From assembly GCF_001975985.1 (NCBI RefSeq), contig NZ_MTQF01000001.1, positions 231,464 to 295,463 of the forward strand: a stretch of 64,000 nucleotides of DNA, written 5' to 3'. Source of the DNA: [Flexibacter] sp. ATCC 35103. GTDB lineage: Bacteria > Bacteroidota > Bacteroidia > Flavobacteriales > Flavobacteriaceae. Every line of letters starts with the position of its first letter. Position 1 is the first letter of the stretch. A model generated the notes under the pieces. That model was given only the letters and a program-made list of their open reading frames with translations. It had not been told where the DNA came from and did not search any database. Of the stretch, positions 42,250-52,719 are shown piece after piece. The translations under genes and the position numbers were made by a program.

Positions 42250-44850
42250 ATGAGAGAAAAGGCAATGTTGAGAAGTCTAAAAAATATCGCTTTATTGATA
42301 TTGGTACTGAATACGAGTACTGTGATTTCTCAAAAAAAGAACAAAAAGAATAAAGAAGACAAAACAGAACAAGTAAAGGATTCCATAAAAAATTCGAAAG
42401 GACAAAAATACGACGATCTTATAAAAAAAGGAACTTTCAAAAAAGGGTTGTTCAATACGATTCAGGTAAAAACAGATCTGTATCTGGAAATTAATGATTC
42501 GCTTTTTCAGAGAGAATTTCTGGTTGTCAATAAAATTTCAAATGTTCCTTTGCCGGTTAATGATGCGGGATTAAATAAAGGAATGAATTATGAAAATAAA
42601 ATCATCACATTTCATAAAGATCTTGTTGCTAAAAAAGTTTGGGTAAAATCATCTGTACCAAAGGTTTCATCTCCAATTGGCGATGCTATTACAGCCTCTG
42701 TAAACAGTAACTTTTCTGAATCTATTATTGAAGTCTTTGATATCGAAACCAAAAATAATGATTCGACATCTGTAGTAATCAAAGCCAATAAGGTTTTTGA
42801 CGGAAAACAAAAAAGTTTCAATGATGTTTTGAGCAACATTGGTTTTGGAGGATCTGTAAAATCGGAACTTTCGTATATAGAAGGTGTGAAAACTTTTCCT
42901 AAAAATATTGTTGTTAAATCTCAGCTTACCACATCTGTTAGTGAAGGCGGACCTTCGTTATCGGTTACGCTTGGGGTAACTTCAAATATTATTTTACTGG
43001 ATAAAGTACCAATGCAGGCTCGTTTTGCGGACAAACGTGTTGGATATTTCTCTGAAAAACACTGGTATTTTAGCGACAGTCAGCATGCAATGCTTGAAAA
43101 AGAATTAATTACCCGTTGGAGATTAGAGCCTAAAAAAGAAGATATCGAAAAATATAAAAATGGTGAATTAGTAGAACCTAAAAAACCTATTGTTTATTAT
43201 ATCGATCCATCGACACCCAAACAATGGCGCTCATATATTATAGAAGGTGTTCGCGATTGGCAGGCCGCTTTTGAAAAAGCAGGATTTAAAAATGCTGTAA
43301 TTGCAAAAGAACCTACTGAAGAAGATACAGATTTTGATATTGACGATGTTCGTTACTCGGTTATTACTTATGTGGCTTCACAAAAATCAAATGCTATGGG
43401 ACCTGCGGTTGTAGACCCAAGAAGTGGTGAAATCATTGAATCAGATATTATCTGGTGGCACAATGTAATGACTTCATTACAAAGCTGGATGCGTATTCAG
43501 ACCGGAGCAATTGACCCAAAAGCTAGAGGAAACAAATTTAGTGATGAACATATGGGAGAAGCAATTCGTTTTGTTTCGTCGCATGAAGTGGGACATACTT
43601 TTGGTTTAAAACACAACATGGGCGCTTCATTTGCTTATCCGGTAGAATCACTTCGATCTGCGGCTTTTACGGCAAAAATGGGCGGAACAGCTCCGTCAAT
43701 AATGGATTATGCGCGTTACAATTATATTGCCCAGCCGGAAGATAATGTAGAAGCAATTACGCCAAAAATTGGTGAATATGATAAATATGCTATCGAATGG
43801 GGTTACAAATGGTACGCTGACCAAACCGAAGAGCATAATGCATTAAACGCATTGATTGCAAAACACCAAAATGATCCCATTTATTTTTATGGAGAACAAC
43901 AAGATGGTGACAGTACGATAGATCCGCGTTCACAATCTGAAGATTTGGGAGATGATGCCATGAAAGCCAGCGAATATGGACTTAAAAATTTAAAAAGAGT
44001 TGTTGCGAAAATCCTGGAATGGACGTATGATAAAGACGAATCTTATTACCAAACCGGTAAACTTTATATTGGCGCAATTGGGCAATGGAATCTTTACAAT
44101 TACCATGTTTTAAGCAATGTTGGTGGTATTTACCTCAACAATACGGTTCACGGTGATAACAAACAAAGTTATGTGGCGGTTCCGGCTGCAATCCAGAAAA
44201 GAGCGGTTTCGTACTTATTAAACAATAGTATCAAACTTCCGGAATGGTTGTTTTTTAATCCAATTCTGGATAAGACAAATCCGTTGAAAGATTCTCCTCT
44301 TGGACCTTACGAGTACACACCTTATACACTTGCGAGAGAATTACAATATGGGGTTTTATATAGTTTATTAAGCGATGACCGTTTGCTGAGAATTACTGAA
44401 AACGAGTTATTTCAGCGTAACGAAGCTAAAGAAAATGTATATACAGTAACACAGCTTTTCAAAACGATTCACCAAAGCATTTTTGCTGCTACAATCCAGA
44501 ACAAATCACTTACGATTATGGAACGTATGACTCAGAAAAATTATGTGGATATATTGATTGTTTCTACCAATAAACTTTTTGAAAAAACAGATATTAAGAA
44601 AACTATTCAGCTAGAAGAAACCTTGAGCATGCCACATTTATGCGATTATCTCGAAGAATCTAAAATGGCGCGTAACATTAATCAGTCGTCTTTAAAAAGA
44701 GTTTCTGAAGTTACTTCTGACAAAAAAGGAGAATTGAATCAGATTTTGCAATTATTGAAAACGAAGAGAAACGTGGGTAATCAGGAAACGAAAAACCATT
44801 ATTTCGATTTGATCCAGCGTATTGAAAAAGCCTTAAACAACACATTATAA
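42250..44850 (+). CDS. Secreted zinc metalloprotease (DUF5117/DUF4953 metzincin-like)
   Basis: Large exported protease. The 866 residues have a signal region (about 10-26) and a Lys-rich linker, then a beta-rich DUF5117-like region (about 60-270). The catalytic domain carries the metzincin motif HEVGHTFGLKH (HExxHxxGxxH, about residue 449) and a Met-turn-like SIMDYARYN. The remaining 300 residues are helical. It sits 25 bp upstream of the SusC gene, so protease, SusC and SusD are probably one operon. The protease may cut proteins or peptides for the transporter, making this a protein-utilisation locus. That role is inferred. Confidence 0.88.
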   Translation: MREKAMLRSLKNIALLILVLNTSTVISQKKNKKNKEDKTEQVKDSIKNSKGQKYDDLIKKGTFKKGLFNTIQVKTDLYLEINDSLFQREFLVVNKISNVPLPVNDAGLNKGMNYENKIITFHKDLVAKKVWVKSSVPKVSSPIGDAITASVNSNFSESIIEVFDIETKNNDSTSVVIKANKVFDGKQKSFNDVLSNIGFGGSVKSELSYIEGVKTFPKNIVVKSQLTTSVSEGGPSLSVTLGVTSNIILLDKVPMQARFADKRVGYFSEKHWYFSDSQHAMLEKELITRWRLEPKKEDIEKYKNGELVEPKKPIVYYIDPSTPKQWRSYIIEGVRDWQAAFEKAGFKNAVIAKEPTEEDTDFDIDDVRYSVITYVASQKSNAMGPAVVDPRSGEIIESDIIWWHNVMTSLQSWMRIQTGAIDPKARGNKFSDEHMGEAIRFVSSHEVGHTFGLKHNMGASFAYPVESLRSAAFTAKMGGTAPSIMDYARYNYIAQPEDNVEAITPKIGEYDKYAIEWGYKWYADQTEEHNALNALIAKHQNDPIYFYGEQQDGDSTIDPRSQSEDLGDDAMKASEYGLKNLKRVVAKILEWTYDKDESYYQTGKLYIGAIGQWNLYNYHVLSNVGGIYLNNTVHGDNKQSYVAVPAAIQKRAVSYLLNNSIKLPEWLFFNPILDKTNPLKDSPLGPYEYTPYTLARELQYGVLYSLLSDDRLLRITENELFQRNEAKENVYTVTQLFKTIHQSIFAATIQNKSLTIMERMTQKNYVDILIVSTNKLFEKTDIKKTIQLEETLSMPHLCDYLEESKMARNINQSSLKRVSEVTSDKKGELNQILQLLKTKRNVGNQETKNHYFDLIQRIEKALNNTL

Positions 44851-44875
44851 TTAACACAAATCCAAAAACAACCCA

Positions 44876-47800
44876 ATGAAGAATTTATTTTACATGCTGA
44901 GTTTCCTTCTTACCCTGTCCGGGTATGCGCAGGAAAGGACTATTAAAGGAAAAGTACTCGATGCCAAAGACGGACTGCCAATCCCGGGAGTTACCGTTTT
45001 TCTTGAGAACTCTTCTGTATCAAACAACACACAACAAAAAGGAGTTATTCAAAGTGCCAGCTTAGGAACCGTTACTGATTTTGATGGTGCATTCGAATTT
45101 AAAATAAACAATAATATCAAAAGTCTGCGCGTAACTTATATAGGTTACTTACCATACACAATCGATATTACGGCACAAAATAATTATACTATTTCTTTGA
45201 AATCTGATGTAAGTGAACTTAAAGAAATTGTAGTAACAGGTTACCAAAAGATCGAAAAAAGAAAACTGACATCGGCTGTTGCACAAGTTGAAATGGCAGA
45301 TATCAAACAAGCGGGTGTTGCGAGTTTAGATCAAATGTTAATTGGTCAGGTTGCGGGTGTTGCGGTAACACAGCAAACGGGAGCTCCGGGAACAATCTCA
45401 AAAATCAGGATTCGTGGTACTGCATCTCTTAATGGTGCTCAGGATCCGTTATGGGTTCTTGATGGTTTACCTCTTGAAGGAAATGATGTTCCTCAAAACT
45501 ACGACAAAGACAATATTGATGTATTAAACAATTTTTCTATTGCGGGATTAAATCCTGAGGATATCAAAGATATTACCATATTAAAAGATGCCGCTGCAAC
45601 TGCAATTTACGGAGCAAGAGCTGCAAACGGAGTTATTGTGGTAACGACTAAAAAAGGAAGAAAAGGAAGTATGAAAGTAGATTTTAATGTGAATACTTTC
45701 GTAACCCAAAAACCTGATTTTTCTAAATTAAACCTTATGAATTCTTCTCAAAAAGTAGATTTTGAACTTTCGCTGGCTTCAAGAGAAGATTTGACTTACA
45801 GAGACGCAAACGGAGAAATTTCCCGTATTCTTAATCAGGCTAATGAATTAGGAGCCTATAGATCGGGAGGTTTTTCGTCTCTAAGTTCAACAACACAAAA
45901 TTCTATCAACGCTTTAAGAAACAATAATACCAATTGGGGTGATTTATTGTACCAAAGTGCCATCAACAAACAATATTCATTAAGCTTATCCGGTGGTGGA
46001 GAAAGGTCTGATTATTATTTCTCTTTAGGCGCATATGATGAAGAAGGTGCAACTATTGGAACTGGTTTTAAAAGATACAATCTTACCTTAAAAAACAACT
46101 ATGATGTAACAGATAAATTGCATGTAGGTGTTGGTATTTTTGGTACACAAAGCAAAAAACAATCTTATATTACAGATGCTGATGCTTATACAAATCCATC
46201 GAATTATTCTAGAAACGTAAACCCATATTTAACGCCGCTAAATGCTGACGGAAGTTATAATTATGACAAGGATATTAGCGGATATGCCGGTAATTATGTT
46301 CCTTTTAATATTTTGGAAGAAAGAGCTAATACCAATTATGAATTAACGACAAGATCTATAAAAGCTTTACTTGATATTGATTACAATATTACCAAAGGCT
46401 TAAAAGCAAGTACACAAATTGGTTTACAGTTTGACAACAACTCATCTGAAAAATATGCGGGTCAGGAAACGTATTTTACAAGAAAAGAAAGAGAAAAATC
46501 ACGTGTATTTATTGATGATGTTGATACTTATTTCCTTCCTGCAGGCGGAATTATTCAAAATTCAAACACAGACTTTTTTCAGTACAACTGGAAAACCATG
46601 GTAAACTATAACACTACTCTTGGCGGAAAACATGAGATAGAAGTTATGGTGGGTAATGAGTTAAGAAGAAACAACAGTACTTCGATTGCTACAAAAGGTT
46701 TTGGTTTTGACCCAAAAACACTGACTACAACTCAAATCATTTTTCCAAATGCAAATACAGCTGCAAGTGCAAACTGGAGAACTTATTTGAAAAGTGAAAA
46801 TGAAAATGCATTTGCTTCCTTTTTTGCAACAGCATCTTATACCTATGACAGAAAATATACTTTCTTTGGAAGTGTTCGTTACGACGGATCAGATTTATTT
46901 GGTGTAGACCCTAAATACAAATACTTGCCATTATGGGCTGCTTCAGGTTCATGGTTAGTCTCTGAAGAAGATTTCTTAAAAGACAGCTCTGTAATTTCTA
47001 ATTTAAGACTACGTGCTTCTTACGGATTACAAGGAAATATCGATAAAAATACTTCTCCCTATGTAGTTGGGGTAAATCAGACAACGGTTATTTTACCGGG
47101 ACAAACAGAGCCTGTTATTTCAGTAAGTTCTCCTCCTAATGATAAATTAAGATGGGAGAAAACAACAAATACCAACTTTGGGATGGATCTTGGTTTGTTC
47201 AACAATCGTGTAAACATTGTAACCGATGTTTATGGCAGAAAAAGTACAGACTTAATTGGTTTACAATCGCTTCCTCTTGAAAACGGATTTGAATTTACAA
47301 ATGCTAACTGGGCGCAGGTAACTAATAAAGGTTATGAAATTGCTTTGTCTACACGAAACATTGATCATCCAAATTTTAAATGGAATACAACGATTAATTT
47401 CTCTCACAATAAAAGTAATGTTGATCGTATCGAGATAAGATCAAACAGTTATTTGCCTTCAAGACAAGGACTCCCGGTTAATGCGGTATTCGCATTAAAA
47501 ACTGCAGGAATTGATGAAAATGGCTATCCTTTATTTGTAAATAAAAAAGGAGAAACCGTAAACTCACAAACCTTTTTTGCCCTTTATGACCCATATGCAG
47601 AATTATTTCCGGGAGTACTTTCTACAACAAAACTTACTGATGCTGAGACAAGAGATTTGTTTACTTATGCAGGAGATTTAGATCCTAAATTTACTGGAGG
47701 TTTTACAAACACATTCAAAGTTCATAATTTTGATCTTACAATTGCGACAACTTTCAACATCAAGCAAACTGTTGTAGAAAAACCAACTTTTAACGGTACA

Positions 47801-48211
47801 ATTTTAGACCGTGGTCAAAACTATACTACAGATGCACTTAATGTATGGTCACCAACAAATACAAGTTCAAATATTCCCGGAATCACAAGTGAGACTTCAG
47901 GAACGGGAGATTCATGGATGGCATACCAATGGTATTCTGGCGGAAACCAAATTCAAATGTATAACTACTTAGATACATGGGTTCACGAAATGAGTTTTAT
48001 GCGTTTAAGCAGTGTTCGTTTAGGATATTCGTTACCTAAAAAAGCAACAAATACCTTGTTTATGGATACTGTAAGATTTAGTATTGAAGGTAGAAACCTA
48101 TTCGTAATCAGCTCTGATTACAAAGGCTATTTTGATCCTGAAACATACGGAAATATCTATGCACAACCAATCCCAAGATCAATTTCTTTAGGATGTAACC
48201 TAACTTTTTAA
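44876..48211 (+). CDS. SusC/RagA-family TonB-linked outer-membrane protein
   Basis: Outer-membrane importer for large nutrients. The 1111 residues begin with a signal (LTLSGYAQ) and a carboxypeptidase-D regulatory-like domain (about 22-105, KGKVLDAKDGLPIPGVTV). The SusC signature plug follows (VVTGYQKIEKRKLTSAV, LWVLDGLPLEG, ILKDAAATAIYGARAANGVI), and a barrel ends in SLGCNLTF. It is flanked by a metalloprotease upstream and its SusD partner 11 bp downstream. No glycoside hydrolase is nearby, and the protease suggests peptide cargo like the RagAB oligopeptide system. Confidence 0.95.
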   Translation: MKNLFYMLSFLLTLSGYAQERTIKGKVLDAKDGLPIPGVTVFLENSSVSNNTQQKGVIQSASLGTVTDFDGAFEFKINNNIKSLRVTYIGYLPYTIDITAQNNYTISLKSDVSELKEIVVTGYQKIEKRKLTSAVAQVEMADIKQAGVASLDQMLIGQVAGVAVTQQTGAPGTISKIRIRGTASLNGAQDPLWVLDGLPLEGNDVPQNYDKDNIDVLNNFSIAGLNPEDIKDITILKDAAATAIYGARAANGVIVVTTKKGRKGSMKVDFNVNTFVTQKPDFSKLNLMNSSQKVDFELSLASREDLTYRDANGEISRILNQANELGAYRSGGFSSLSSTTQNSINALRNNNTNWGDLLYQSAINKQYSLSLSGGGERSDYYFSLGAYDEEGATIGTGFKRYNLTLKNNYDVTDKLHVGVGIFGTQSKKQSYITDADAYTNPSNYSRNVNPYLTPLNADGSYNYDKDISGYAGNYVPFNILEERANTNYELTTRSIKALLDIDYNITKGLKASTQIGLQFDNNSSEKYAGQETYFTRKEREKSRVFIDDVDTYFLPAGGIIQNSNTDFFQYNWKTMVNYNTTLGGKHEIEVMVGNELRRNNSTSIATKGFGFDPKTLTTTQIIFPNANTAASANWRTYLKSENENAFASFFATASYTYDRKYTFFGSVRYDGSDLFGVDPKYKYLPLWAASGSWLVSEEDFLKDSSVISNLRLRASYGLQGNIDKNTSPYVVGVNQTTVILPGQTEPVISVSSPPNDKLRWEKTTNTNFGMDLGLFNNRVNIVTDVYGRKSTDLIGLQSLPLENGFEFTNANWAQVTNKGYEIALSTRNIDHPNFKWNTTINFSHNKSNVDRIEIRSNSYLPSRQGLPVNAVFALKTAGIDENGYPLFVNKKGETVNSQTFFALYDPYAELFPGVLSTTKLTDAETRDLFTYAGDLDPKFTGGFTNTFKVHNFDLTIATTFNIKQTVVEKPTFNGTILDRGQNYTTDALNVWSPTNTSSNIPGITSETSGTGDSWMAYQWYSGGNQIQMYNYLDTWVHEMSFMRLSSVRLGYSLPKKATNTLFMDTVRFSIEGRNLFVISSDYKGYFDPETYGNIYAQPIPRSISLGCNLTF

Positions 48212-48222
48212 ACTGATTCAAA

Positions 48223-49542
48223 ATGAAAAATATATTAAAATACGTATTCTTTGCCAGCGTTGCCATCACGACTGTAAGCTGCGATCATTATCTTGATGTT
48301 CAGCCGGTGGGTAAAGTAATTCCGGAAACCTTAACAGATTACAGAGCTGTATTAACAAAAGGATATTCTGCTTATCAGGCTCATAAATCATTATCAGCTT
48401 TAAGAGCCGATGAATTATTCCTGAATGAAGACAATGATAATTCTGTTTTCTATAAAGATATTTTTATCTGGAAAGATGCCAATCCTGATAAGCTTACAAA
48501 CGTTTTTCCATATGCGGGATTGTACACCAGGATTTTCTATACGAATGTAGTTATCAATGAAGCAAGCCAAAAACTGCCTCCTTCTGCAGAGAAAGATCAG
48601 TTAATTGGAGAAGCTTATGCCTTAAGAGCCTTAACTTATTTTGATTTGATTAACCTTTTTGGAAAACCTTATAATGCCGCAACAGCTGCAACAGACAAAG
48701 GTGTTCCGTTAGCTTTAAAAATAGATTTAGAACAAGCTTATGTTCCGGAAAGTGTCGCTGTAATTTATGATCAGATTCTTTCTGACAATCAGGAAGCACT
48801 AAAATTGCTAAACCTGGACACTCAGGCAGCCGGTATGAATTATCGTTTTTCGAAAGTTGCCTTATATACAATGGAATCCCGCATTTTCCTCTACAAAAAA
48901 GAATGGGCTAAAGCAATTGAAGCGGCAGATAAAGCCATGACCTACAAGAATACGTTAACCAACCTGAACACAACAGCGGTTTTACCTAACTTGTATAATG
49001 GTGCAGAATCGATATTAGCGCTTGAAGATACTTTTATCAATCTTCTAAAAGGAACTTCATATGTATCACCAGCATTAATTGGTGCATATGATAAAACAAA
49101 CGATTTGCGTTTTGCATTGTATTTTCAGGCAAGCGGAAGCAGGTTCAGATTTAAAAAAGGTGGTGATATCAATCAGAAATGTACGTTTAGAACCTCTGAA
49201 TTATACCTGACAAAAGCAGAAGCATCGGCTCAGTTAAGTGATCTTCCAACGGCAAGAACAACCGTATTGGCTTTTATCAAAAATAGATATAAAGCTACAG
49301 CTTTTAACACTTTAAGCACATCGATTGCTGCAATGACACAAACCCAAATTCTTGATTTTATAGCTCAGGAAAGACAACGTGAGTTTGTTATCGAAGGTCA
49401 GCGTTGGTTTGATTTAAGAAGAAATAATCAAAAACAAATCATTCATACCTTCAAAGGTGAAGATTTCACCCTGACAGAAAATGATCCGCGTTATACGCTG
49501 CCATTTCCCCAAGAGGCACGTTTAAACAATCCTGAATTGTGA
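48223..49542 (+). CDS. SusD/RagB-family surface lipoprotein
   Basis: Lid protein that binds cargo over the SusC channel. The 439-residue lipoprotein (TTVSC, Cys20) begins DHYLDVQPVGKV, typical of the family. It has a TPR-like core (about 100-230, DQLIGEAYALRALTYFDLIN) and the C-terminal RagB/SusD segment FIAQERQREFVIEGQRWFDL. It is somewhat shorter than the usual 500-residue SusD. It directly follows SusC and ends at a strong terminator. Confidence 0.93.
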   Translation: MKNILKYVFFASVAITTVSCDHYLDVQPVGKVIPETLTDYRAVLTKGYSAYQAHKSLSALRADELFLNEDNDNSVFYKDIFIWKDANPDKLTNVFPYAGLYTRIFYTNVVINEASQKLPPSAEKDQLIGEAYALRALTYFDLINLFGKPYNAATAATDKGVPLALKIDLEQAYVPESVAVIYDQILSDNQEALKLLNLDTQAAGMNYRFSKVALYTMESRIFLYKKEWAKAIEAADKAMTYKNTLTNLNTTAVLPNLYNGAESILALEDTFINLLKGTSYVSPALIGAYDKTNDLRFALYFQASGSRFRFKKGGDINQKCTFRTSELYLTKAEASAQLSDLPTARTTVLAFIKNRYKATAFNTLSTSIAAMTQTQILDFIAQERQREFVIEGQRWFDLRRNNQKQIIHTFKGEDFTLTENDPRYTLPFPQEARLNNPEL

Positions 49543-49549
49543 TTGAATC

Positions 49550-49578
49550 AGCTCCGTTTTTTAACGGAGCTTTTTTTT
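49550..49578 (+). terminator. Terminator after SusD
   Basis: AGCTCCGTT and AACGGAGCT form a perfect 9-bp stem with a 4-nt loop and eight T. It separates SusCD from the LytTR response regulator. Confidence 0.9.
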
Positions 49579-49601
49579 AACTTTACCGAAAATTAAATGC
49601 C

Positions 49602-50360
49602 ATGAAAATAGTTATTATTGAAGACGAACATCTTGCTTCAAGCTATCTCAAATCAATACTGGAACAACAAAATATACTTTCAATACGTGAAATAACAGTG
49701 CTGAAATCCGTAAAAGATTCCGTTGCTTTTTTTACAGAAAACAATGTTGATCTTGCTTTTATGGATATTCATTTAGGAGACGGTAAAAGTCTTGATATAT
49801 TTGAGCAGGCAACCATTTCATGTCCGGTTATTTTTATTACTGCCTATGATTCTTATGCCGTAAAAGTATTCAAACATTTTACCATAGATTATCTTCTAAA
49901 ACCTTATGAAGAAGAAGAATTATTAGAAGCTTTAAAGAAATACAAAAACATCAAAGAAACCTTTAATACAAATCTTATTGTAGAATCTCTGGTCGAAATC
50001 GAAAATCAAAGCAGCATCCAGCATCATTTTTTAGTGAATCACAGAGATAAACTCATATCTGTAAACGATACTTCGATTACGTACTTTTTTGCCACAGGAA
50101 AGCATATGTTTATTTACACCAATTCCGGAAGCAGCTATTTATACAACAGTAACTTAACAGATTTAATCAACAAACTTAATCCTGTTATCTTTTTTAAAAT
50201 AAACAGAAAATATATTATTAACCGTCATCATATTCAGGAAATTATCAAACATTCGAGCCAGAAAATAGAGGTTTTATTAAATGTCGCAATTCCAGATACA
50301 GAACCAATTATTTTAAGCAAAAAGGAAATTAATAATTTCAAGAATTGGCTGGATTCTTAA
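49602..50360 (+). CDS. LytTR-family response regulator
   Basis: The 252-residue cytoplasmic regulator has a receiver domain (1-120: IIEDEHLA, phospho-acceptor Asp in LAFMDIHLGDG, and LLKPYEEEEL) and a C-terminal LytTR DNA-binding domain (about 145-252, with FLVNHRDKLISV and FFKINRKYIINRHHI). It is the expected partner of the LytS-type kinase at 40582, although the protease-SusCD genes and a terminator lie between them. It probably controls the SusCD operon. Targets are not shown by sequence. Confidence 0.92.
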   Translation: MKIVIIEDEHLASSYLKSILEQQNILSIREITVLKSVKDSVAFFTENNVDLAFMDIHLGDGKSLDIFEQATISCPVIFITAYDSYAVKVFKHFTIDYLLKPYEEEELLEALKKYKNIKETFNTNLIVESLVEIENQSSIQHHFLVNHRDKLISVNDTSITYFFATGKHMFIYTNSGSSYLYNSNLTDLINKLNPVIFFKINRKYIINRHHIQEIIKHSSQKIEVLLNVAIPDTEPIILSKKEINNFKNWLDS

Positions 50361-51049
50361 AATCTTTTGTGTTTGATCTATTTTAAAATATAAAATATCA
50401 ATAAATATATCGCTCCGCTGGAGCTTTGGCTACAATTGTATTTTTATTTTTGCTATAGATATATCGCTCCGCTGGAGCTTTGGCTATGATAACGAATATA
50501 TTTGCTATAAATATAATACTCCTCCGGAGCTTTCTTTTTTATGTTTCTAGGTTAATGATAATAGAGTCCCAGCGGCACATAATATTTATAGAAAATCAGA
50601 AATTTGTGAAGTAAAGTCCCAGCGGGATGTAATATTTATAGAAAAAGCCCCAACGGGGTGAAATATTTATAGAAATCAAAAATCCGTGAAATAAAGCCCC
50701 AGCGGGGTGAAATATATCTCAACTATTTCTCTATTTTTTAATTTTTTTTCTCGCAGATCTGGCAGATTGAGCAGATTTTAAAAAATCATTTTAATCTTTT
50801 AATCTGCAGCAATTATTTATCATACAGCTTCGCAATTATACTATGCGGTAATATTCTAAGTGAAACGACTTTTATACAATCCTAAAAACTATGTCTCTAT
50901 TGTTTAATTTTTTTTACGCAGATCTGTCAGATTGAGCAGATTTAAAAAAAATGTTTTAATCTTTTAATCTGTGGCTATTAGTTTTTCTTCAATCCTAATT
51001 AAAATTTATTGATATTTGTAAAAGCACTTCTCTCCTACTTTCAAAACAA
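50361..51049. repeat. Palindromic repeat cluster and dispersed repeats
   Basis: About 50395-50715 holds copies of CGCTCCGCTGGAGCTTTGG, GTCCCAGCGG and GCCCCAACGGGG, the same palindrome families as in 3203-4771 but largely in opposite orientation. CGCAGATCTGGCAGATTGAG near 50753 and CGCAGATCTGTCAGATTGAG near 50922 belong to the CGCAGAT family. Between them 50840-50907 matches the segment at 16641-16710. No gene is seen. Confidence 0.85.
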
Positions 51050-51694
51050 ATGAAAAAAATAATCTTAATTTCCGTTATCAGTTTAATCGTTTTTTATCTC
51101 ATTCGAGAAAAGGTTTACAAACCCTACATGTGGAAAAAAGCAATCCAGACAAAAGAACATCAACTGCAATTAGGAAGTTTTATTTTTAGTAAAGAAACCG
51201 GCATTAACGGAAGCCAGAGTTACCAGAAATATTATTTTGTATTTAAAGTTATCGAAATCGACGGCGATTATGTCCGACTTTCGGTTATCAGGCAATTGTC
51301 AGAAAAAGATAATCTAAAAGAATCTGATTTTTCTATAACTTCAGATCAATACAAAAGTTTAAAACAAAATATTAAAAGTCTGACCATAACCCCCATTTTG
51401 TCTGAAGATTTATATAAAGGCGATGGTGATTCATTTACGTTAAATGATTATTTATTGAATAAATATCCGGTTTTAAAGCAATCCCGATATTATTATGAAG
51501 ATATTCCTCAAGAATCAAAAAATAAGGGTATACCCAAAAAACCTGATGATTATGAAATGTATTTCAGCATGGTTTATTCTAAAAAAGAAATCATAGAAAA
51601 AGGACAACTTATTCCGTGGACAATGACCAATAGTTTTAATAACAAACCTTTACTATCTAACTATTCAAAAGATATAGATTTAATTATAAACTGA
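51050..51694 (+). CDS. Membrane-anchored protein of unknown function
   Basis: The 214-residue protein has one N-terminal membrane helix (about 3-19, IILISVISLIVFYLI), followed by a basic segment and a soluble domain of mixed beta and helix. Features include YYFVFKVIEIDGDYVRLSVI and a Lys/Tyr-rich middle. I recognise no family. It stands alone; its stop is followed by a weak CCTTG/CAAGG hairpin (51699-51714). It is probably a lineage-specific Flavobacteria protein with its domain in the periplasm or cytoplasm, and topology is uncertain. Confidence 0.7.
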   Translation: MKKIILISVISLIVFYLIREKVYKPYMWKKAIQTKEHQLQLGSFIFSKETGINGSQSYQKYYFVFKVIEIDGDYVRLSVIRQLSEKDNLKESDFSITSDQYKSLKQNIKSLTITPILSEDLYKGDGDSFTLNDYLLNKYPVLKQSRYYYEDIPQESKNKGIPKKPDDYEMYFSMVYSKKEIIEKGQLIPWTMTNSFNNKPLLSNYSKDIDLIIN

Positions 51695-51815
51695 AAACCC
51701 TTGTAAAATCAAGGCTTTTAAAAATAATTGAAAAAATTTAATATTTTTTTTCAAAATTTTGTCCAATCTCGAAAGTTCAGTTGTCATTAGGGTATAACAT
51801 TTAAAATTATACATT

Positions 51816-52268
51816 ATGGAAACTAGAATCAATGCATTCGAAAAAGGACAAAAAGCTTTAAGCACATTATTTGCTATTACAGGTTATATCAAAAAATCAG
51901 GACTTGAAAAATCATTATTGGATTTAGTCGATTTTAGAGTATCACAAATCAACAGCTGTGCATATTGCTTAGACATGCACTCAAAAGAAGCTTTGGCAAC
52001 CGGTGAAACCACGCAGCGTTTATTTGGTTTAAGCGCCTGGAGAGAAACTCCTTATTACACTCAAAGAGAAAGAGCTGCTCTTGCCTGGGCTGAAGCCGTT
52101 ACCGCTTGTGAGGTTCATGATGAAGTTTACGCCCTTGTAAAAACCGAATTCTCTGATGAAGAGCTTATCGATCTTACACTAGTAATTACAACTATCAATA
52201 CCTGGAATCGTTTTAATCTTGCTTTTCCTAATACTCCGGGAACTTACAGAGTGGGACAATTTGGATAA
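51816..52268 (+). CDS. Carboxymuconolactone decarboxylase/AhpD-family protein
   Basis: The 150-residue helical protein has the AhpD-type redox motif NSCAYCLDMHSKEA (Cys48, Cys51, His55) and the conserved SEAERAALAWAEA-like segment RERAALAWAEAV. Such proteins act as peroxidase-linked thiol reductases or unknown alkylhydroperoxidase-type enzymes. It is followed in the same direction by a DGPF-domain gene and an ECF42-like sigma factor. That arrangement (CMD-like, DGPF and ECF gene together) is recurrent in genomes with ECF42. Substrate unknown. Confidence 0.88.
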   Translation: METRINAFEKGQKALSTLFAITGYIKKSGLEKSLLDLVDFRVSQINSCAYCLDMHSKEALATGETTQRLFGLSAWRETPYYTQRERAALAWAEAVTACEVHDEVYALVKTEFSDEELIDLTLVITTINTWNRFNLAFPNTPGTYRVGQFG

Positions 52269-52380
52269 ATAATTCAGGCTGTTTTTTGTCTGAGGTAAAA
52301 CACTAAATTTATATCTCAGATAAAAAATGGCTTTTTTTATTAAAATAAATAGCAATCAATAATTTTTAAGATATAAAATA

Positions 52381-52719
52381 ATGAACGAATTCATATTAAT
52401 TTTCAGAAGGGATTTTACGACCAAAGAAAATCAGCCTTCACCTGAAGAATTGCAGCAGCATTTACAACAATGGCAAAACTGGTTTGGCGGTCTGGCGGCA
52501 CAAGACAAACTCGCAAGACCTTTGCAACGCTGGGATGGTCAGGGAAAACTAGTCAGCAAAGCCAAAGGAGTTACTGATGGACCTTTTGTAGAAATAAAAG
52601 AATCTATTGGCGGATTAATAATCATAAAAGCCAAAGATTACGACGAAGCTGCCGAAATTGCACAAGGATGTCCGGTTTTAAATTTAGGCGGGAATGTAGA
52701 GATACGTCAGGCAATGTAG
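52381..52719 (+). CDS. YCII-related DGPF-domain protein
   Basis: The 112-residue protein has a ferredoxin-like YCII fold with the hallmark TDGPFVEIKE (about 70-79). PSPEELQQHLQQWQNWFG matches the N-terminal half. DGPF proteins are the conserved partners and likely targets of ECF42 sigma factors; the sigma gene lies 321 bp downstream. Enzymatic activity is unknown. Confidence 0.88.
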   Translation: MNEFILIFRRDFTTKENQPSPEELQQHLQQWQNWFGGLAAQDKLARPLQRWDGQGKLVSKAKGVTDGPFVEIKESIGGLIIIKAKDYDEAAEIAQGCPVLNLGGNVEIRQAM

